A stretch of 64,000 nucleotides of DNA. It comes from SZUA-320 sp963707875. GTDB taxonomy: Bacteria; Gemmatimonadota; Gemmatimonadetes; Gemmatimonadales; GWC2-71-9. Location of the stretch: assembly GCA_963707875.1 (NCBI GenBank), contig CAVPRU010000001.1:248001-312000 (forward strand), written 5' to 3'. Numbering within the stretch: position 1 is the stretch's first letter; the number at the start of each line of letters is the position of its first letter. Below the pieces are notes generated by a model, which saw only the letters and a list, made by a program, of their open reading frames with translations, had not been told where the DNA came from and made no database searches. Made by a program: the position numbers and the translations under genes. This document shows, piece by piece, positions 19,045-28,900 of the stretch.

Positions 19045-20564
19045 CCGGTGGCCTCCTGGGCAATGGGAAGAAAGACGCGGAAGGTGGTCCCGATCCCGGG
19101 CCGACTGTCCACCGTGATGCGTCCGCCCTGCTCTTCAATAATGCCGTAACTGATCGTCAGCCCCAATCCGGTCCCCCGGCCGGGGGCCTTGGTGGAAAAG
19201 AACGGTTCGAAGATCCGGCTGATCTCCCCCTCGGGAATCCCCTCCCCGGTGTCGGTGAACTCGACCAGGGCCTCGTCCTCCCGAACGGGGTTCCGCCCGG
19301 TCCGGACCCGGAGGGTCCCCCCGGACTCCATCGCATCGGCCGCATTGAGCATGATCGCCATGAAGGCCTGGATGATCCGCTCGCCCTCGACCAGGATGGC
19401 CGGGAGGTCGTCCTCGATGGTGCGCTCCACCATGAGCCGTTTGAACCGGGCGTGGTGCTTGAGCAGGAACAGCGTCTGGGCCACCAGGACATTGAGGTCC
19501 TCGGGCCGCCGTTCGTGCTCCGACCGGGCCGGCCGGCTGAACTCCAGCAGGCGATCCACGATCCGGCTGCAGCGTTGCACCTCGGTATCGATGATCTCAA
19601 GGTACTCCCGGGCGGTCTGATCCGTTGATTCCCCGATCCGGGCCTCAATGGCCGCGACGCAGGCGCCGATCGTGGCCAGCGGGTTGTTGATCTCGTGCAT
19701 GACCCCGGCCGCCAACTGACCGAGGGCCGCCAGCTTGTCGCTCTGGAGAATGCGCTGCTCCGTCGTCCGCCGCTCGGTCACGTCCTCGCCGATGGTGATG
19801 ACGTGGCTGATCTGCAGCCCATCCAACCGCATGGGCACCTTGGTCAGCCGGTAGACCCGGGGCTCACCGCCGGTGAGCACATCCAGTTCCCGTTGGACCA
19901 CTTCCCCGTGGGCGAAGATCTCGTCGATTTCCGCGCGCAATTCATCGGGCGACTGCCGGGTCAGCACTTCGAACACCGGCCGGCCGATCACCTGATCGCG
20001 TCGGAGTCCCTGGGTGCCAGTTTCCCGTTTCCGGTTCCACACCCGGATCCGGTATTCCCGATCCACCACGTAGAGGCCGACTGGGAGCGAGTCAATGATG
20101 AGGTTGGTGAAGCGGCGCTGTTCCCGGATCTCCCTGGCCCGGGTCGCGAGTTCCTCCGCCAGACCCTCGGACAGCAGCACGGCGTCCAGGTAGGGGGCCA
20201 GGATCTCGCCAACCGTCTGGCAGACTTCCGGGTCGAGGCCGGAGTGGGAGGAATCACTCGGGACCAGTTCCAACAGCCCGAGCCGGTTGCCGGCGTGGGC
20301 CACAAACATCCGGATGGTGCCGGCCGGGGCCGGTGGCAACTCTTCGAAGGAACCCGCCGGCTCCGCGGGAATCGGGGCCGAGATCATGTGCAGCGGTCCG
20401 GGCCCGGCGCCCCGGCGCCAGAGGGTGGCCCGGAGAAGAGGCAGCTGCCGGGCCAGCAACTCCATGGCCGCCCGGAGGTTCCCATCGGGAGAAAGATCCC
20501 GATTCAGGGCCTGGGCGACGTCGCGGAGGACGGCAATCCCAGAGGGACTCGGCATCGAACTCAA
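19041..20564 (-). CDS. PAS-containing sensor histidine kinase (NtrB-like)
   Basis: A soluble 507-residue kinase without membrane segments. An N-terminal GAF-like region (residues about 10-135) is followed by a coiled coil and a PAS domain (about 150-265, GLYVVDREYRIRVWNRKRE). HisKA of the NtrB class has His290 in GVMHEINNPLATI, and the HATPase has MLNAADAMESGG, DTGEGIPEG and GTGLGLTIS. It is the first gene of a three-gene kinase-regulator-kinase operon. PAS plus GAF suggests sensing of a cytoplasmic ligand or redox state; nothing names it. Confidence 0.93.
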   Translation of the reverse strand: MSSMPSPSGIAVLRDVAQALNRDLSPDGNLRAAMELLARQLPLLRATLWRRGAGPGPLHMISAPIPAEPAGSFEELPPAPAGTIRMFVAHAGNRLGLLELVPSDSSHSGLDPEVCQTVGEILAPYLDAVLLSEGLAEELATRAREIREQRRFTNLIIDSLPVGLYVVDREYRIRVWNRKRETGTQGLRRDQVIGRPVFEVLTRQSPDELRAEIDEIFAHGEVVQRELDVLTGGEPRVYRLTKVPMRLDGLQISHVITIGEDVTERRTTEQRILQSDKLAALGQLAAGVMHEINNPLATIGACVAAIEARIGESTDQTAREYLEIIDTEVQRCSRIVDRLLEFSRPARSEHERRPEDLNVLVAQTLFLLKHHARFKRLMVERTIEDDLPAILVEGERIIQAFMAIMLNAADAMESGGTLRVRTGRNPVREDEALVEFTDTGEGIPEGEISRIFEPFFSTKAPGRGTGLGLTISYGIIEEQGGRITVDSRPGIGTTFRVFLPIAQEATG

Positions 20565-20604
20565 CGGCCCGGCTCCTCAAGTGGAGGAGTTGCTGATCGT
20601 GCGG

Positions 20605-21207
20605 TCAGATAAACCGACCGCCGACCACCGTCCAGTTGACCACGTTCCACCAGGCCGCGAGATAGTCAGCCCGTCGGTTCTGGTACTTGAGGTAGTAGGC
20701 GTGCTCCCACACGTCGCAGCCCAGCAGCACGTGCTTTCCCTCCATGACCGGGGTGTCCTGATTCGGGGTGCTTTCCACTGCCACTCCTCCCCCCGCCGAG
20801 CGGACCAGCCAGGCCCACCCGCTCCCGAACCGGGTCATCCCGGCCTTGGCGAACTGCTCCTTGAAGCCCTCGAAGCTGCCGAAGGCACCAACCATCGCCT
20901 TGGCGAGGGCCCCGGACGGTGCGGACGCACCCCCGGGAGCCATCGACTCCCAGAACAGGGTGTGATTCCAGTGACCGCCCCCGTTGTTGCGGACCGCGGT
21001 CCGAATCCCATCCGGAACCGCCGCCAGGTTCCCCAGCAGCTCGTCGAGCGTCCTCCCGGCCAGGGCCACCTGGTTCTCCAGGGCGGCGTTCAGATTGTTG
21101 ACGTACCCGGCATGGTGCTTGTCATGGTGAATCCGCATCGTCTGCTCGTCGATATGAGGCTCCAGGGCGACATAGTCGTACGGCAGGGGCGGGAGAGTGA
21201 AAGCCAT
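20605..21207 (-). CDS. sodA: superoxide dismutase (Mn/Fe type)
   Basis: Cytoplasmic 200-residue enzyme that dismutates superoxide. All four metal ligands are recognisable: His in IDEQTMRIHHDKHH, His in GGGHWNHTLFW, and Asp and His in the signature DVWEHAYYLKY. ATG at 21207 has a perfect GGAGG site. Metal preference cannot be settled by eye. It is separate from the kinase operon downstream (40 bases) and has its own upstream region. Confidence 0.97.
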   Translation of the reverse strand: MAFTLPPLPYDYVALEPHIDEQTMRIHHDKHHAGYVNNLNAALENQVALAGRTLDELLGNLAAVPDGIRTAVRNNGGGHWNHTLFWESMAPGGASAPSGALAKAMVGAFGSFEGFKEQFAKAGMTRFGSGWAWLVRSAGGGVAVESTPNQDTPVMEGKHVLLGCDVWEHAYYLKYQNRRADYLAAWWNVVNWTVVGGRFI

Positions 21208-21326
21208 GGTGTCCTCCTTCGGAAAGAACCAGCATTCTGGTACCAGGGGATGCGGGACCACTCCGGTCGGCGCACCGCGCGGAATATCGGCTTGGCTCGG
21301 CTCTCAGGCAACCGAGCCCTGGGCAT

Positions 21327-22595
21327 TCAGGGCACCAGTCGACCGTCGAGTTCGAGAAGGGTCCTGGTGGACGCCGGGCGCTCACGCTGCAGCCGGGACG
21401 CGATCCGCTGGGCCTCACTCATCACCCGGAGGATGTTCTCCCCCGCCAGCTTCCGGAGCTCGGCTTCGGACCACCCGCGACGGGCCAGTTCGGTGAAGAG
21501 GGCCGGGTAGGTCGAGACATCCTCCAGCCCTTCGATGGTCGTGTCGATCCCGTCGAAGTCCCCCCCGATGGCCACATGGTCCACTCCAGCCACCCGCCGA
21601 ATATGCTCGAGGTGGTCCGCCACCTCGGCCAGCCGGGCCCGCGGAGTCGGGTGCGCCCGGTCCCAGGCCTCCATGGCCCGTCCCCTGGCCGCGCTATCGC
21701 TGGGGAACTGGCTGGCGGCGGCGGTGATGGCGGCCTGGCGACTCCGGCCATGCTCCAGCACTACCCGGGAAATGAAGGTCGGGACGAAAGTCACCATCAC
21801 GACTCCGCCATTGGCGGGGAGCCGGGCCAGGATCGAATCCGGCACGTTCCGGACATGGTCCGCCAAGGCCCGGGCCGCGGAATGCGAGAAGATGATCGGG
21901 GCCTCGGTGGCGCTGAGGGCATCGCTCATGGTGCCCGGTGAAACGTGCGACAGATCGACCAGCATGCCGAGCCGGTTCATCTCCCGGACCACCTCGACCC
22001 CGAACGCCGTCAGCCCGCCGTGCCGGGGGGCTTCGGCCGCGGCATCGGCCCAATCCAGGGTGACGTTGTGGGTCAACGTCATGTAGCGGGCTCCGAGATC
22101 GTAGTACATCCGCAAGGCGCCGAGCGAGTTCTCGATCGCGTGTCCGCCTTCGACCCCGAGGACCGAGCCGATCCGGCCCGCCGCGAAGGCCTCGCGCATC
22201 CCGTCCGCGGTGGTGGCCCACTGGAAGGCCTCAGGGTATCGCGCAATCACCTGTCGGGCGATGTCGATCTGTTCCAGTTGCACCCTGGCGTACCCAGAGT
22301 CCCTGATCTCGCCCGGGATATAGACCGACCAGAACTGCCCCCCCAGCCGGCCTTGGTGGAGCCGAGCCAGATCGGTGTGACCCGCCGTCCGGGTCCGGAG
22401 GTCGTACCCGGCCGGATTCCCCCGGGCGGTCGCGGATTCCCGGATCGCCCAGGGGAGGTCGTTGTGGCCGTCGATCAGCGGGGTGGACTCCAGCACCCGG
22501 CGGGCGACGGCAGCGGGGTCGGCGGCCTGCCCGAACGAGGCGGCCGTCGGAATGGACAGCAGGACGAGGAACGCGGGGACGGTCCGACGAAACAT
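21327..22595 (-). CDS. exported membrane dipeptidase (peptidase M19)
   Basis: A 422-residue zinc dipeptidase with an N-terminal signal peptide (cleavage after about residue 24, SFGQA). M19 features: the first metal site in PLIDGHNDLPWAIRE, the bridging Glu in VEGGHAIEN, His in VDLSHVSPGTM and IIFSHSAARAL, and a substrate Asp in AIGGDFDGID. Acts outside the cytoplasm, perhaps on wall-derived or dietary dipeptides. It has its own start without an obvious ribosome site. Confidence 0.92.
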   Translation of the reverse strand: MFRRTVPAFLVLLSIPTAASFGQAADPAAVARRVLESTPLIDGHNDLPWAIRESATARGNPAGYDLRTRTAGHTDLARLHQGRLGGQFWSVYIPGEIRDSGYARVQLEQIDIARQVIARYPEAFQWATTADGMREAFAAGRIGSVLGVEGGHAIENSLGALRMYYDLGARYMTLTHNVTLDWADAAAEAPRHGGLTAFGVEVVREMNRLGMLVDLSHVSPGTMSDALSATEAPIIFSHSAARALADHVRNVPDSILARLPANGGVVMVTFVPTFISRVVLEHGRSRQAAITAAASQFPSDSAARGRAMEAWDRAHPTPRARLAEVADHLEHIRRVAGVDHVAIGGDFDGIDTTIEGLEDVSTYPALFTELARRGWSEAELRKLAGENILRVMSEAQRIASRLQRERPASTRTLLELDGRLVP

Positions 22596-22678
22596 GGTGG
22601 GATCCGGGTTCGGGTCAAGAAGAGGAGCCGACCCGCAAGTAAGCGCGCCGGCTCCCGGGCGACAATGGGACCGAACGT

Positions 22679-24286
22679 TCAGCGGCTCAGCCAGTCATGG
22701 TACTGCGCGCGGAGTGCCTTCTTGTCGAACTTGCCGACGCTGGTCTTGGGAATGGCATCGAGGAAGATCACATCGTCCGGCAGCCACCAGTCGGCGACCT
22801 TGCCCTTGAGGTATTCCAGCAGGTCCTCTCGAGTGAGTCCGGGCGGTGTGGCGACGACACAGGCCAGGGGCCGCTCGGTCCACTTGGGATGCGCCACCGC
22901 GATGACCGCCGCCTCGGCGATCTGCGGGTGCCCCATGATGGTATTCTCGAGATCCACGCTGGAGATCCACTCGCCGCCGCTCTTGACCATGTCCTTGACC
23001 CGATCCACCAGCTGGACGTAGCCGTCACCGTCGATATTGGCGACATCCCCGGTTCGGAACCAGCCGTCCTGAAACGAATCAGCGCTCCGGGGATCGTGGT
23101 AGTAACTGCTGATGACCCACGGCCCCCTGACCTGCAGTTCCCCGGCCGACTTGCCATCCCAGGGCAGCACCGTCCCGGCTTCATCCACGACCCGGGTCTC
23201 GACGAACGGGAGCGCGGGACCCTGCTTGAGCCGCTGGCGAATCTGGTCCTCCTCCGGCCACTCCAGCATATGGGATCGGAGGATCCCGATGGTCGCCACC
23301 GGGGAGGTCTCCGTCATCCCCCAGCCCTGCAGGATCGGAATCCCGAACCCCTTCTCGAAACCTTCCAGCAGGTTCCGGGACAGCGCCGACCCGCCGACGA
23401 TCGCGTTCGTGATGGAGGCGGGATGGACCCCGGCCTGGGTCAGGCCCATCAGCAGGCCGGCCATGATGGTCGGGACTCCGCCGATGAAAGTGACCCCGGT
23501 GTCCATCACGAACGGCACCAGTTCCTGAGGCTGCATGAACCGACCGGGGAAGATCAACCCGTACCCCATCAACCCCGCTCCGTACGGAAGACCCCAGGCA
23601 TTGACATGAAACATCGGCACGATTGAAAGCACCTGATCGCGCTCGTCGAGCGCCAGCCCGGACACCCCCACCCCGAGGGAGTGGAGCACCAGCGAGCGAT
23701 GGGAATAGAGGCACCCCTTGGGATTGCCGGTGGTCCCCGAGGTGTAGCACAACCCGGCCGCCGCCTGTTCGTCGAGCGTTGGCCAGGAATAGTCCTCGGC
23801 CCCCGAAGCCAGGAAGGCTTCGTAGTCCTCGGTGCCGGCCGGAGTCCCCTGCCCCACATCATCCATCACGATGACCCGTCGGACCGTGGGAAGCAGCGGC
23901 CGGATCTTCTCGACCAATGGGTAGATCGAGGCATCGACGAAGACAATCGTGTCTTCGGCGTGGTTCATGAGGTGGACCACCTGCTCCGGATGAAGCCGGA
24001 AGTTGACGGTATGGATCACCGCCCCCATACATGGGATCGCAAAATACAGTTCAAAATGCCGGTAACTGTTCCAGCCGAGGGTCGCCACCCGGTCCCCGGG
24101 CTGGACGCCCGCCCGGCCCAGCGCGCTCGCCAGCCGGGCGGTCCGCCGCCCATGCTCGGCATACGTGTAGTGGTGGGTACCGTCGTGCGTCTTGGTGGTA
24201 ACACGCTGCTTGGCATAGTACCTGCTCAATCGGGTCAGCAGATGGGTGAGGGTGAGGGGGAAGTCCATCATCAGACCTTGCAGCAT
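22679..24286 (-). CDS. long/medium-chain acyl-CoA synthetase (AMP-binding)
   Basis: Adenylate-forming ligase of 535 residues that activates a fatty acid with ATP and CoA. Core motifs: P-loop CYTSGTTGNPKG, gate motif QGWGMTETSP, the TGDVANIDGDGY hinge region, and the catalytic lysine near the end in KTSVGKFDKKALR. Closest in style to the FadD3-like/medium-chain group. ATG at 24286 follows GGAGG by four bases. No beta-oxidation genes are nearby, so the substrate is open. Confidence 0.92.
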   Translation of the reverse strand: MLQGLMMDFPLTLTHLLTRLSRYYAKQRVTTKTHDGTHHYTYAEHGRRTARLASALGRAGVQPGDRVATLGWNSYRHFELYFAIPCMGAVIHTVNFRLHPEQVVHLMNHAEDTIVFVDASIYPLVEKIRPLLPTVRRVIVMDDVGQGTPAGTEDYEAFLASGAEDYSWPTLDEQAAAGLCYTSGTTGNPKGCLYSHRSLVLHSLGVGVSGLALDERDQVLSIVPMFHVNAWGLPYGAGLMGYGLIFPGRFMQPQELVPFVMDTGVTFIGGVPTIMAGLLMGLTQAGVHPASITNAIVGGSALSRNLLEGFEKGFGIPILQGWGMTETSPVATIGILRSHMLEWPEEDQIRQRLKQGPALPFVETRVVDEAGTVLPWDGKSAGELQVRGPWVISSYYHDPRSADSFQDGWFRTGDVANIDGDGYVQLVDRVKDMVKSGGEWISSVDLENTIMGHPQIAEAAVIAVAHPKWTERPLACVVATPPGLTREDLLEYLKGKVADWWLPDDVIFLDAIPKTSVGKFDKKALRAQYHDWLSR

Positions 24287-24413
24287 GGGGCCTCCGGACG
24301 GCGGACGGGGTCAGGGGGTCGCTCCAGAACGGGGCGCACTGCACCGATAGTGGAGGCGTGAAGGAGCGGCCGCAAGGGTACCGGCCGTCTGGCACCGGCC
24401 ACAGGAGGGACCG

Positions 24414-25079
24414 ATGATCCAACCTGACGCGCGCAGCCGACTCACCGCGACCGACCTCGCGCTGGTCTGTGAGGGCATGACCGGTCGCCGTCCGTCGGAG
24501 ACCGACCTGGACCTCTGGCTGCTGGACATCGACCTCGATCAGGTCCTCGATGCCCCGGAGACGGCGGCCCGGCTCCGCCAAAGCCCCCTGCCCGGCCCGT
24601 CCTCCTCGCTGCTGTTCTACGTCCTGGTCCGGGGGGCCCTGCTCCGCCGGGATCTGGCGGACCGGCCGTTGGCGGACTATTGCGCCTCCATGCTCCGGGA
24701 ATTCGGCACCGGAGATCGGGCTCACCGAGTGGCCCCGGTGGACGATCACCGGCATCTCTACCTGGTCGACATCCTCCAGGACGCGGCCACCGCGGAGGGG
24801 GACCGCCGGCTCCAGGTCCTGGCCCACCTCGGCAACTATGCCCTCTGGTTTGCCGGGATGTTCCCCGACCGGATCACCTCCCGGAAGCGACGTGCCGGCG
24901 GGCCGGACCTGGGTTACTACGACGCGATGGGAAGTCAGGGGTTCGCGGGAGCGGCCGAACATCGCACCGCCGCTCGACTGGGGCTGGATGGACTCTATCG
25001 CGGGGCCGCCCTTGCCTATCCCCTCCTTCGCCAGGCCTTCAACGAGGTGAGTGGCTCGCTCCGTCTCCGGGCGGCCTGA
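24414..25079 (+). CDS. hypothetical protein, helical, cytoplasmic
   Basis: A 221-residue protein of unknown family with a perfect AGGAGGG site. No signal peptide or membrane helices. It is rich in Arg, Leu and Ala and probably all-alpha. Notable conserved-looking stretches are HLGNYALWFAGMFPDRI and the C-terminal AEHRTAARLGLDGLYRGAALAY. It stands between divergent acyl-CoA synthetase and convergent kynB genes, so it is likely a single-gene transcript. Function not assigned. Confidence 0.8.
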   Translation: MIQPDARSRLTATDLALVCEGMTGRRPSETDLDLWLLDIDLDQVLDAPETAARLRQSPLPGPSSSLLFYVLVRGALLRRDLADRPLADYCASMLREFGTGDRAHRVAPVDDHRHLYLVDILQDAATAEGDRRLQVLAHLGNYALWFAGMFPDRITSRKRRAGGPDLGYYDAMGSQGFAGAAEHRTAARLGLDGLYRGAALAYPLLRQAFNEVSGSLRLRAA

Positions 25080-25088
25080 TCGACCGCC

Positions 25089-25709
25089 TCAGAGCGACCG
25101 GAGCACCGCCCTCACCGGGCTGGCGTCAAACCCCTCCAGCCGAAGCGGGAGCGCAATCAGTTCGTAGCTGCCATCCGGAACCTCGGCCAGCACCAGCCCT
25201 TCGAGAATCCGGATGTCATGCCGCAGGCAGGCGCCGTGGGTGGGCAGGTCCTTCGACGCGAACAGGTCCACGCTGGGGGTATCGATGCCCACCAGCCTGA
25301 CCCCCGCCGAATGCAGCCCGTCGATCAGGGTCGGATCCAGGGCCGCGAAGTCCTCCGTGAAGTGCTCGGGATTCGGATAGCTCCCCGTCGCAATCAGCAC
25401 TCGGGGCTCGGCGATCGTCACCGGCAGTCGGGCAACCCGGGTCCCGGGCCGGGCTGCCACCCGGACCACCTGGCAACGCCCCAGATACCGCGCCAGATCG
25501 GCCTGGGCGATCGACTCGCCGGCGGACCCATAGTGGCTGGGGGCATCGGCGTGGGCCCCCAGGTGCACGGTCGCATGGAGACTCGAGAGGGTGACACTGT
25601 CCCCCCGACCCAGATCGAGCAGGACCTGACGTTGGGGAGGGGTATCGCCTGGCCACACGGCCAGCCGGGGTGAGACCACGGGGGTGATGTCGTACAGGGC
25701 CACGGTCAC
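25089..25709 (-). CDS. kynB: kynurenine formamidase (cyclase family)
   Basis: Metal-dependent hydrolase converting N-formylkynurenine to kynurenine, the second step of tryptophan degradation. The 206-residue protein has the cyclase/KynB metal motif HLGAHADAPSHY and a conserved N-terminal YDITPVVSPRLAVWPGDTP. The start is GTG at 25709, which overlaps the TGA of tryptophan dioxygenase; GTG at 25703 is possible. As last gene of the kyn operon its role is well supported by context. Confidence 0.92.
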   Translation of the reverse strand: MTVALYDITPVVSPRLAVWPGDTPPQRQVLLDLGRGDSVTLSSLHATVHLGAHADAPSHYGSAGESIAQADLARYLGRCQVVRVAARPGTRVARLPVTIAEPRVLIATGSYPNPEHFTEDFAALDPTLIDGLHSAGVRLVGIDTPSVDLFASKDLPTHGACLRHDIRILEGLVLAEVPDGSYELIALPLRLEGFDASPVRAVLRSL

Positions 25710-26485
25710 ATCCGGTGGCGAACGGCCCACAGGTCGGGAAACAGCGGGTGGAAGAGCGACCGCTTCAGGAATTCCATTCCGGTGGAGCCGCCGGTGCCGT
25801 GTTTGGCCCCGATGGTGCGTTCCACCAGCTTGACGTGCCGATACCGCCACTCCTGAAATCCCTCGTCCAGATCGAGCAGCGACTCGAACAGAATGACCAG
25901 CTCCGGCTGCTCCCGGTAGCAGCGGAGGATCTCTTCCTGCATCTCGGGTGAGGGAACGGTGGCGGCGGCGACATCCCGATCAGTGAGCTCGGCCGGGACC
26001 TGCAGGCCCCGAACCGCGAGGAACTGGTTGAGCCGATCGGGGACGGACGGAGCGCGCAGCCGGGCCTCCAGCGCCGCCGTTTCGATGATCGGCGACTCGG
26101 GGCCCACCAGATGGGCCCGCTTGTAGCCGTAGACGAACTCCATCTCGCGGAACTGCGAGGACTGGAACCCGCTCGCCGTTTCCAGCCGAGTCCGAAAGCT
26201 GGCGAAGCTCAGCGGGGTCATGGTCTCCAGAATATCGAGTTGCCCGACCAGGGTCTTCATGATCGTCCGGATCCGCTTGAGCGTCGCGATCGCACCGAAC
26301 AGATCCGCCCGCACCAGATCCCGGTTGAGCTTGTCCGTCTCATGGAGGATCAGCTTGAACCACAGTTCGTAGACCTGGTGAATGACGATGAACAGCAGTT
26401 CGTCCTGCTCCGGCGGAACGGATCGGAGTTGCTGCATCCGGAGCAGTTCCGGAAGGGCCAGGTACTCAGCGTAGGTCAGCGCCAT
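25706..26485 (-). CDS. kynA: tryptophan 2,3-dioxygenase
   Basis: Heme dioxygenase opening the indole ring of tryptophan to N-formylkynurenine. 259 residues, all-helical, with the N-terminal LTYAEYLALPELLRMQ and the active-site segment FIVIHQVYELWFKLIL. The GTGGSTG-type loop near the C-terminus (AKHGTGGSTGMEFLK) closes on the substrate. It starts 4 bases after kynU. Length and motifs are typical of bacterial TDO. Confidence 0.96.
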   Translation of the reverse strand: MALTYAEYLALPELLRMQQLRSVPPEQDELLFIVIHQVYELWFKLILHETDKLNRDLVRADLFGAIATLKRIRTIMKTLVGQLDILETMTPLSFASFRTRLETASGFQSSQFREMEFVYGYKRAHLVGPESPIIETAALEARLRAPSVPDRLNQFLAVRGLQVPAELTDRDVAAATVPSPEMQEEILRCYREQPELVILFESLLDLDEGFQEWRYRHVKLVERTIGAKHGTGGSTGMEFLKRSLFHPLFPDLWAVRHRM

Positions 26486-26489
26486 CGGA

Positions 26490-27782
26490 TCAGGTTCCTG
26501 ATGGGGTCAGCGCGGCGCGGACCGCCTGAGCCACTCGCCACACGTCGGTGTACGTATTGTAGAGCGGCGTTGGCGCGAAGCGGACCACGTCGGGCTCCCG
26601 GTAGTCGGGGACAATTCCCGCCGCCCGGAGCCGGTCGTGCAACTCGCGGCCCCGGCCGGGCAGCTGGAACGACAGCTGGCAGCCGCGAGCGCCCGGATCC
26701 CCGGGCGTCAGCAGCCGGAAGGACGGGTCGGAAATCGCGGAGAGGAGGGCGGCCAGGTAACCGGTCAGCGCCTCCGACTTCTGCCGCAACGCCGGCATCC
26801 CGACCCGATCGAACTGTGCCAGCGAGGCCCGGAGCGGCGCCAGCGACAGGATCGGTGGATTGCTCACTTCCCACCCGGCCGCGCCCTGGGCGGCGTGCCA
26901 GGTCGGTCCCATCGCAAACCGGTCCGCCATGGTCTGACCCCACCAGCCTGTGAGCCGGGGAATCGAGGGGTTGCTGCCGTGGCGCCGGTGGACGAACGCG
27001 CCCGCGATCGCCCCGGGCCCCGCGTTCAGGTACTTGTACGTACACCAGACGGCAAAGTCGACGTCCCAATCGTGCAGGGCCAGGGGGACGTTCCCCGCGG
27101 CATGGGCCAGATCGTAGCCCACCGTGCAGCCCTGGCGACGGGCCGCCTCGGCGATCCGGCCCAGGTCGAACCACTGCCCGGTGAGGTAGTTGACCCCGGC
27201 CAGCATCACCAGGGCGATGTCCTTCCCCTGCTCCTCCAGCAGGGCCTCGATGTCCTCGGTCCGCAGCGTCTCTTCCCCCGCCCGTGGACGGGCCACCAGA
27301 ATGGCCTCGGCGGGGTCGACCCCTCGCAGCGCCAGGTGACTCGCCACCGCGTATCGGTCGGACGGGAAGGCGCGATCCTCCATCAGGACCTTGCGCCGTC
27401 GGCCGTCGGGCTGGTAGAACGAGGCCAGCATCAGATGGAGGTTGACGGTGAGGGTGTTCATCGCGACCACCTCATCCGGCTCGGCGCCAACCACCCGGGC
27501 CAGCCCCGGGTTGATCGCTTCGGGATAGTTGGCCCACGGCACCTTCGCCGCGAAGTGGCCGTCGATCGCCAGCCGCTCCCAGTTGTCCGTTTCCTCCTCG
27601 ATGATGGCCCGGGCCGAGCGGGGCATGAGCCCGAGCGAGTTCCCCAGCAGGTACACCAGCGGATGGCCGTCCGGCCCCACCGGGATGGCAAATTCGCCGC
27701 GGAGGGAGCCCAGGGGATCCGCCGCGTCGAGTGCCCGGGCAAACCCTTCGTCGGGTCTGAACTGGTGCGGGGTGGCGTTCAT
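26490..27782 (-). CDS. kynU: kynureninase
   Basis: PLP enzyme splitting kynurenine into anthranilate and alanine. 430 residues; family marks are YLLGNSLGLMP at the N-terminus, the PLP lysine in CTYKYLNAGPGA, the aromatic Trp-rich substrate loop LTGWWGQTMADRF and the C-terminal VRFAPTPLYNTYTDV. It lies 35 bases after the ammonia-lyase-like gene and 4 bases before kynA. No kynurenine 3-monooxygenase is seen, so the visible route ends at anthranilate. Confidence 0.96.
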   Translation of the reverse strand: MNATPHQFRPDEGFARALDAADPLGSLRGEFAIPVGPDGHPLVYLLGNSLGLMPRSARAIIEEETDNWERLAIDGHFAAKVPWANYPEAINPGLARVVGAEPDEVVAMNTLTVNLHLMLASFYQPDGRRRKVLMEDRAFPSDRYAVASHLALRGVDPAEAILVARPRAGEETLRTEDIEALLEEQGKDIALVMLAGVNYLTGQWFDLGRIAEAARRQGCTVGYDLAHAAGNVPLALHDWDVDFAVWCTYKYLNAGPGAIAGAFVHRRHGSNPSIPRLTGWWGQTMADRFAMGPTWHAAQGAAGWEVSNPPILSLAPLRASLAQFDRVGMPALRQKSEALTGYLAALLSAISDPSFRLLTPGDPGARGCQLSFQLPGRGRELHDRLRAAGIVPDYREPDVVRFAPTPLYNTYTDVWRVAQAVRAALTPSGT

Positions 27783-27817
27783 GATGGACCGGAGGAAAGC
27801 CGCCGGAAGGCTGCAGG

Positions 27818-28900
27818 TCAAGGAAGCGGCTGTCGCTCGGTGTTGATGATCAGGACGGTGGTTCTGGAGCCCAGGCCAAGTTGACGACGGGCCGCCTCCA
27901 TGGCCGGGTCCCGGCACAGGGTGGTCAGACCCGCCAACCCGGCCGCCCCCGAGGGGCCGGACGAGATCTCCGGTTCCCCGCCCCGGCCTCGTGCCAGCCG
28001 GGCCATCGCCTCCCGGGCCGCCGCATCGGGGATCGTCAGGAACCCGTCAGCCGATGCCCGGATCACCGGCCAGGCGGTGGTGGAGGCACGCCGGCAGTTG
28101 AGACCGCCCATGATGGTCTGCTGGGTTCCCGCCGACTGCTCCACCGTCCCCTTGAGGGACTGGGCGGACGCCATCAGGCAGTCGGCCTCGGCCGGCTCCA
28201 CCACGACAACCCGGGGACGAGGGGAGACCCTGGCACAGTGGCCGGCGACCGCCGACGCGAGGCAGCCCACTCCGCCCTGCACCAGCACCAGATCCGGCGG
28301 CGGCATGCTCCGCAGCGCGATCGTCTCGTCGACTTCCTGCATCAGGGTCGAGTACCCCTCGGCCACCAGCAGCGGGATGCTCTCGTATCCCGGATACCCC
28401 ACGTCGGCCACCACCAGCCAGCCGGCCTCCCCACTGCGCCGGGCGCAACTGTCCACCGCGTCCTCATAGCTGCCCTGGACCAGGACCAGGTCGGCCCCTT
28501 CGGAACGCACCGCCGCGATCCGGGCCGGTTCGGTGGCCGCGGGCAGGAAGACGAAGGCCTGAATGCCATGCCGGCGCGCGGCCCAGGCCACGGCCCGTCC
28601 ATGGTTGCCGGCCGAGGCGGTGGAGACCACATCGGTCGTCAGCCCCGATTCCAGCAGTCGGTGCAGCGCCCAGGAGGCCCCGAGCGACTTGAAGGCACCG
28701 AGCCCGAACCGGAGCCCCTCATCCTTGAGATACACCGCGCCGACGCCAAGTTCGGTAGCGAGAAACGGCAGGGAATGGAGCGGGGTCGGTCGATAGTCCG
28801 CCAACGACCGGTGATACCGACGCACCGCGCCGACCGGAGCTGGTGCCGCCAACGGGTCGCCCCGGAATCGGTTGCTCAGAAAGCTCGGCATCCGGCTCAC
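27818..28900 (-). CDS. diaminopropionate ammonia-lyase-like PLP enzyme (fold-type II)
   Basis: A 360-residue fold-II PLP enzyme of the serine/threonine dehydratase superfamily, closest in style to diaminopropionate ammonia-lyase (N-terminal NRFRGDP, RPTPLHSLP, PLP lysine in FGLGAFKSLGASW, phosphate loop STASAGNHGRAVAW, VQGGVGCLASAV). It is slightly shorter than the enterobacterial enzyme. Its ATG overlaps the stop of the cyclodeaminase-like gene (ATGA). Expected reaction: elimination of ammonia from a beta-substituted amino acid to a keto acid. Threonine/serine dehydratase is the alternative. Confidence 0.85.
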   Translation of the reverse strand: MSRMPSFLSNRFRGDPLAAPAPVGAVRRYHRSLADYRPTPLHSLPFLATELGVGAVYLKDEGLRFGLGAFKSLGASWALHRLLESGLTTDVVSTASAGNHGRAVAWAARRHGIQAFVFLPAATEPARIAAVRSEGADLVLVQGSYEDAVDSCARRSGEAGWLVVADVGYPGYESIPLLVAEGYSTLMQEVDETIALRSMPPPDLVLVQGGVGCLASAVAGHCARVSPRPRVVVVEPAEADCLMASAQSLKGTVEQSAGTQQTIMGGLNCRRASTTAWPVIRASADGFLTIPDAAAREAMARLARGRGGEPEISSGPSGAAGLAGLTTLCRDPAMEAARRQLGLGSRTTVLIINTERQPLP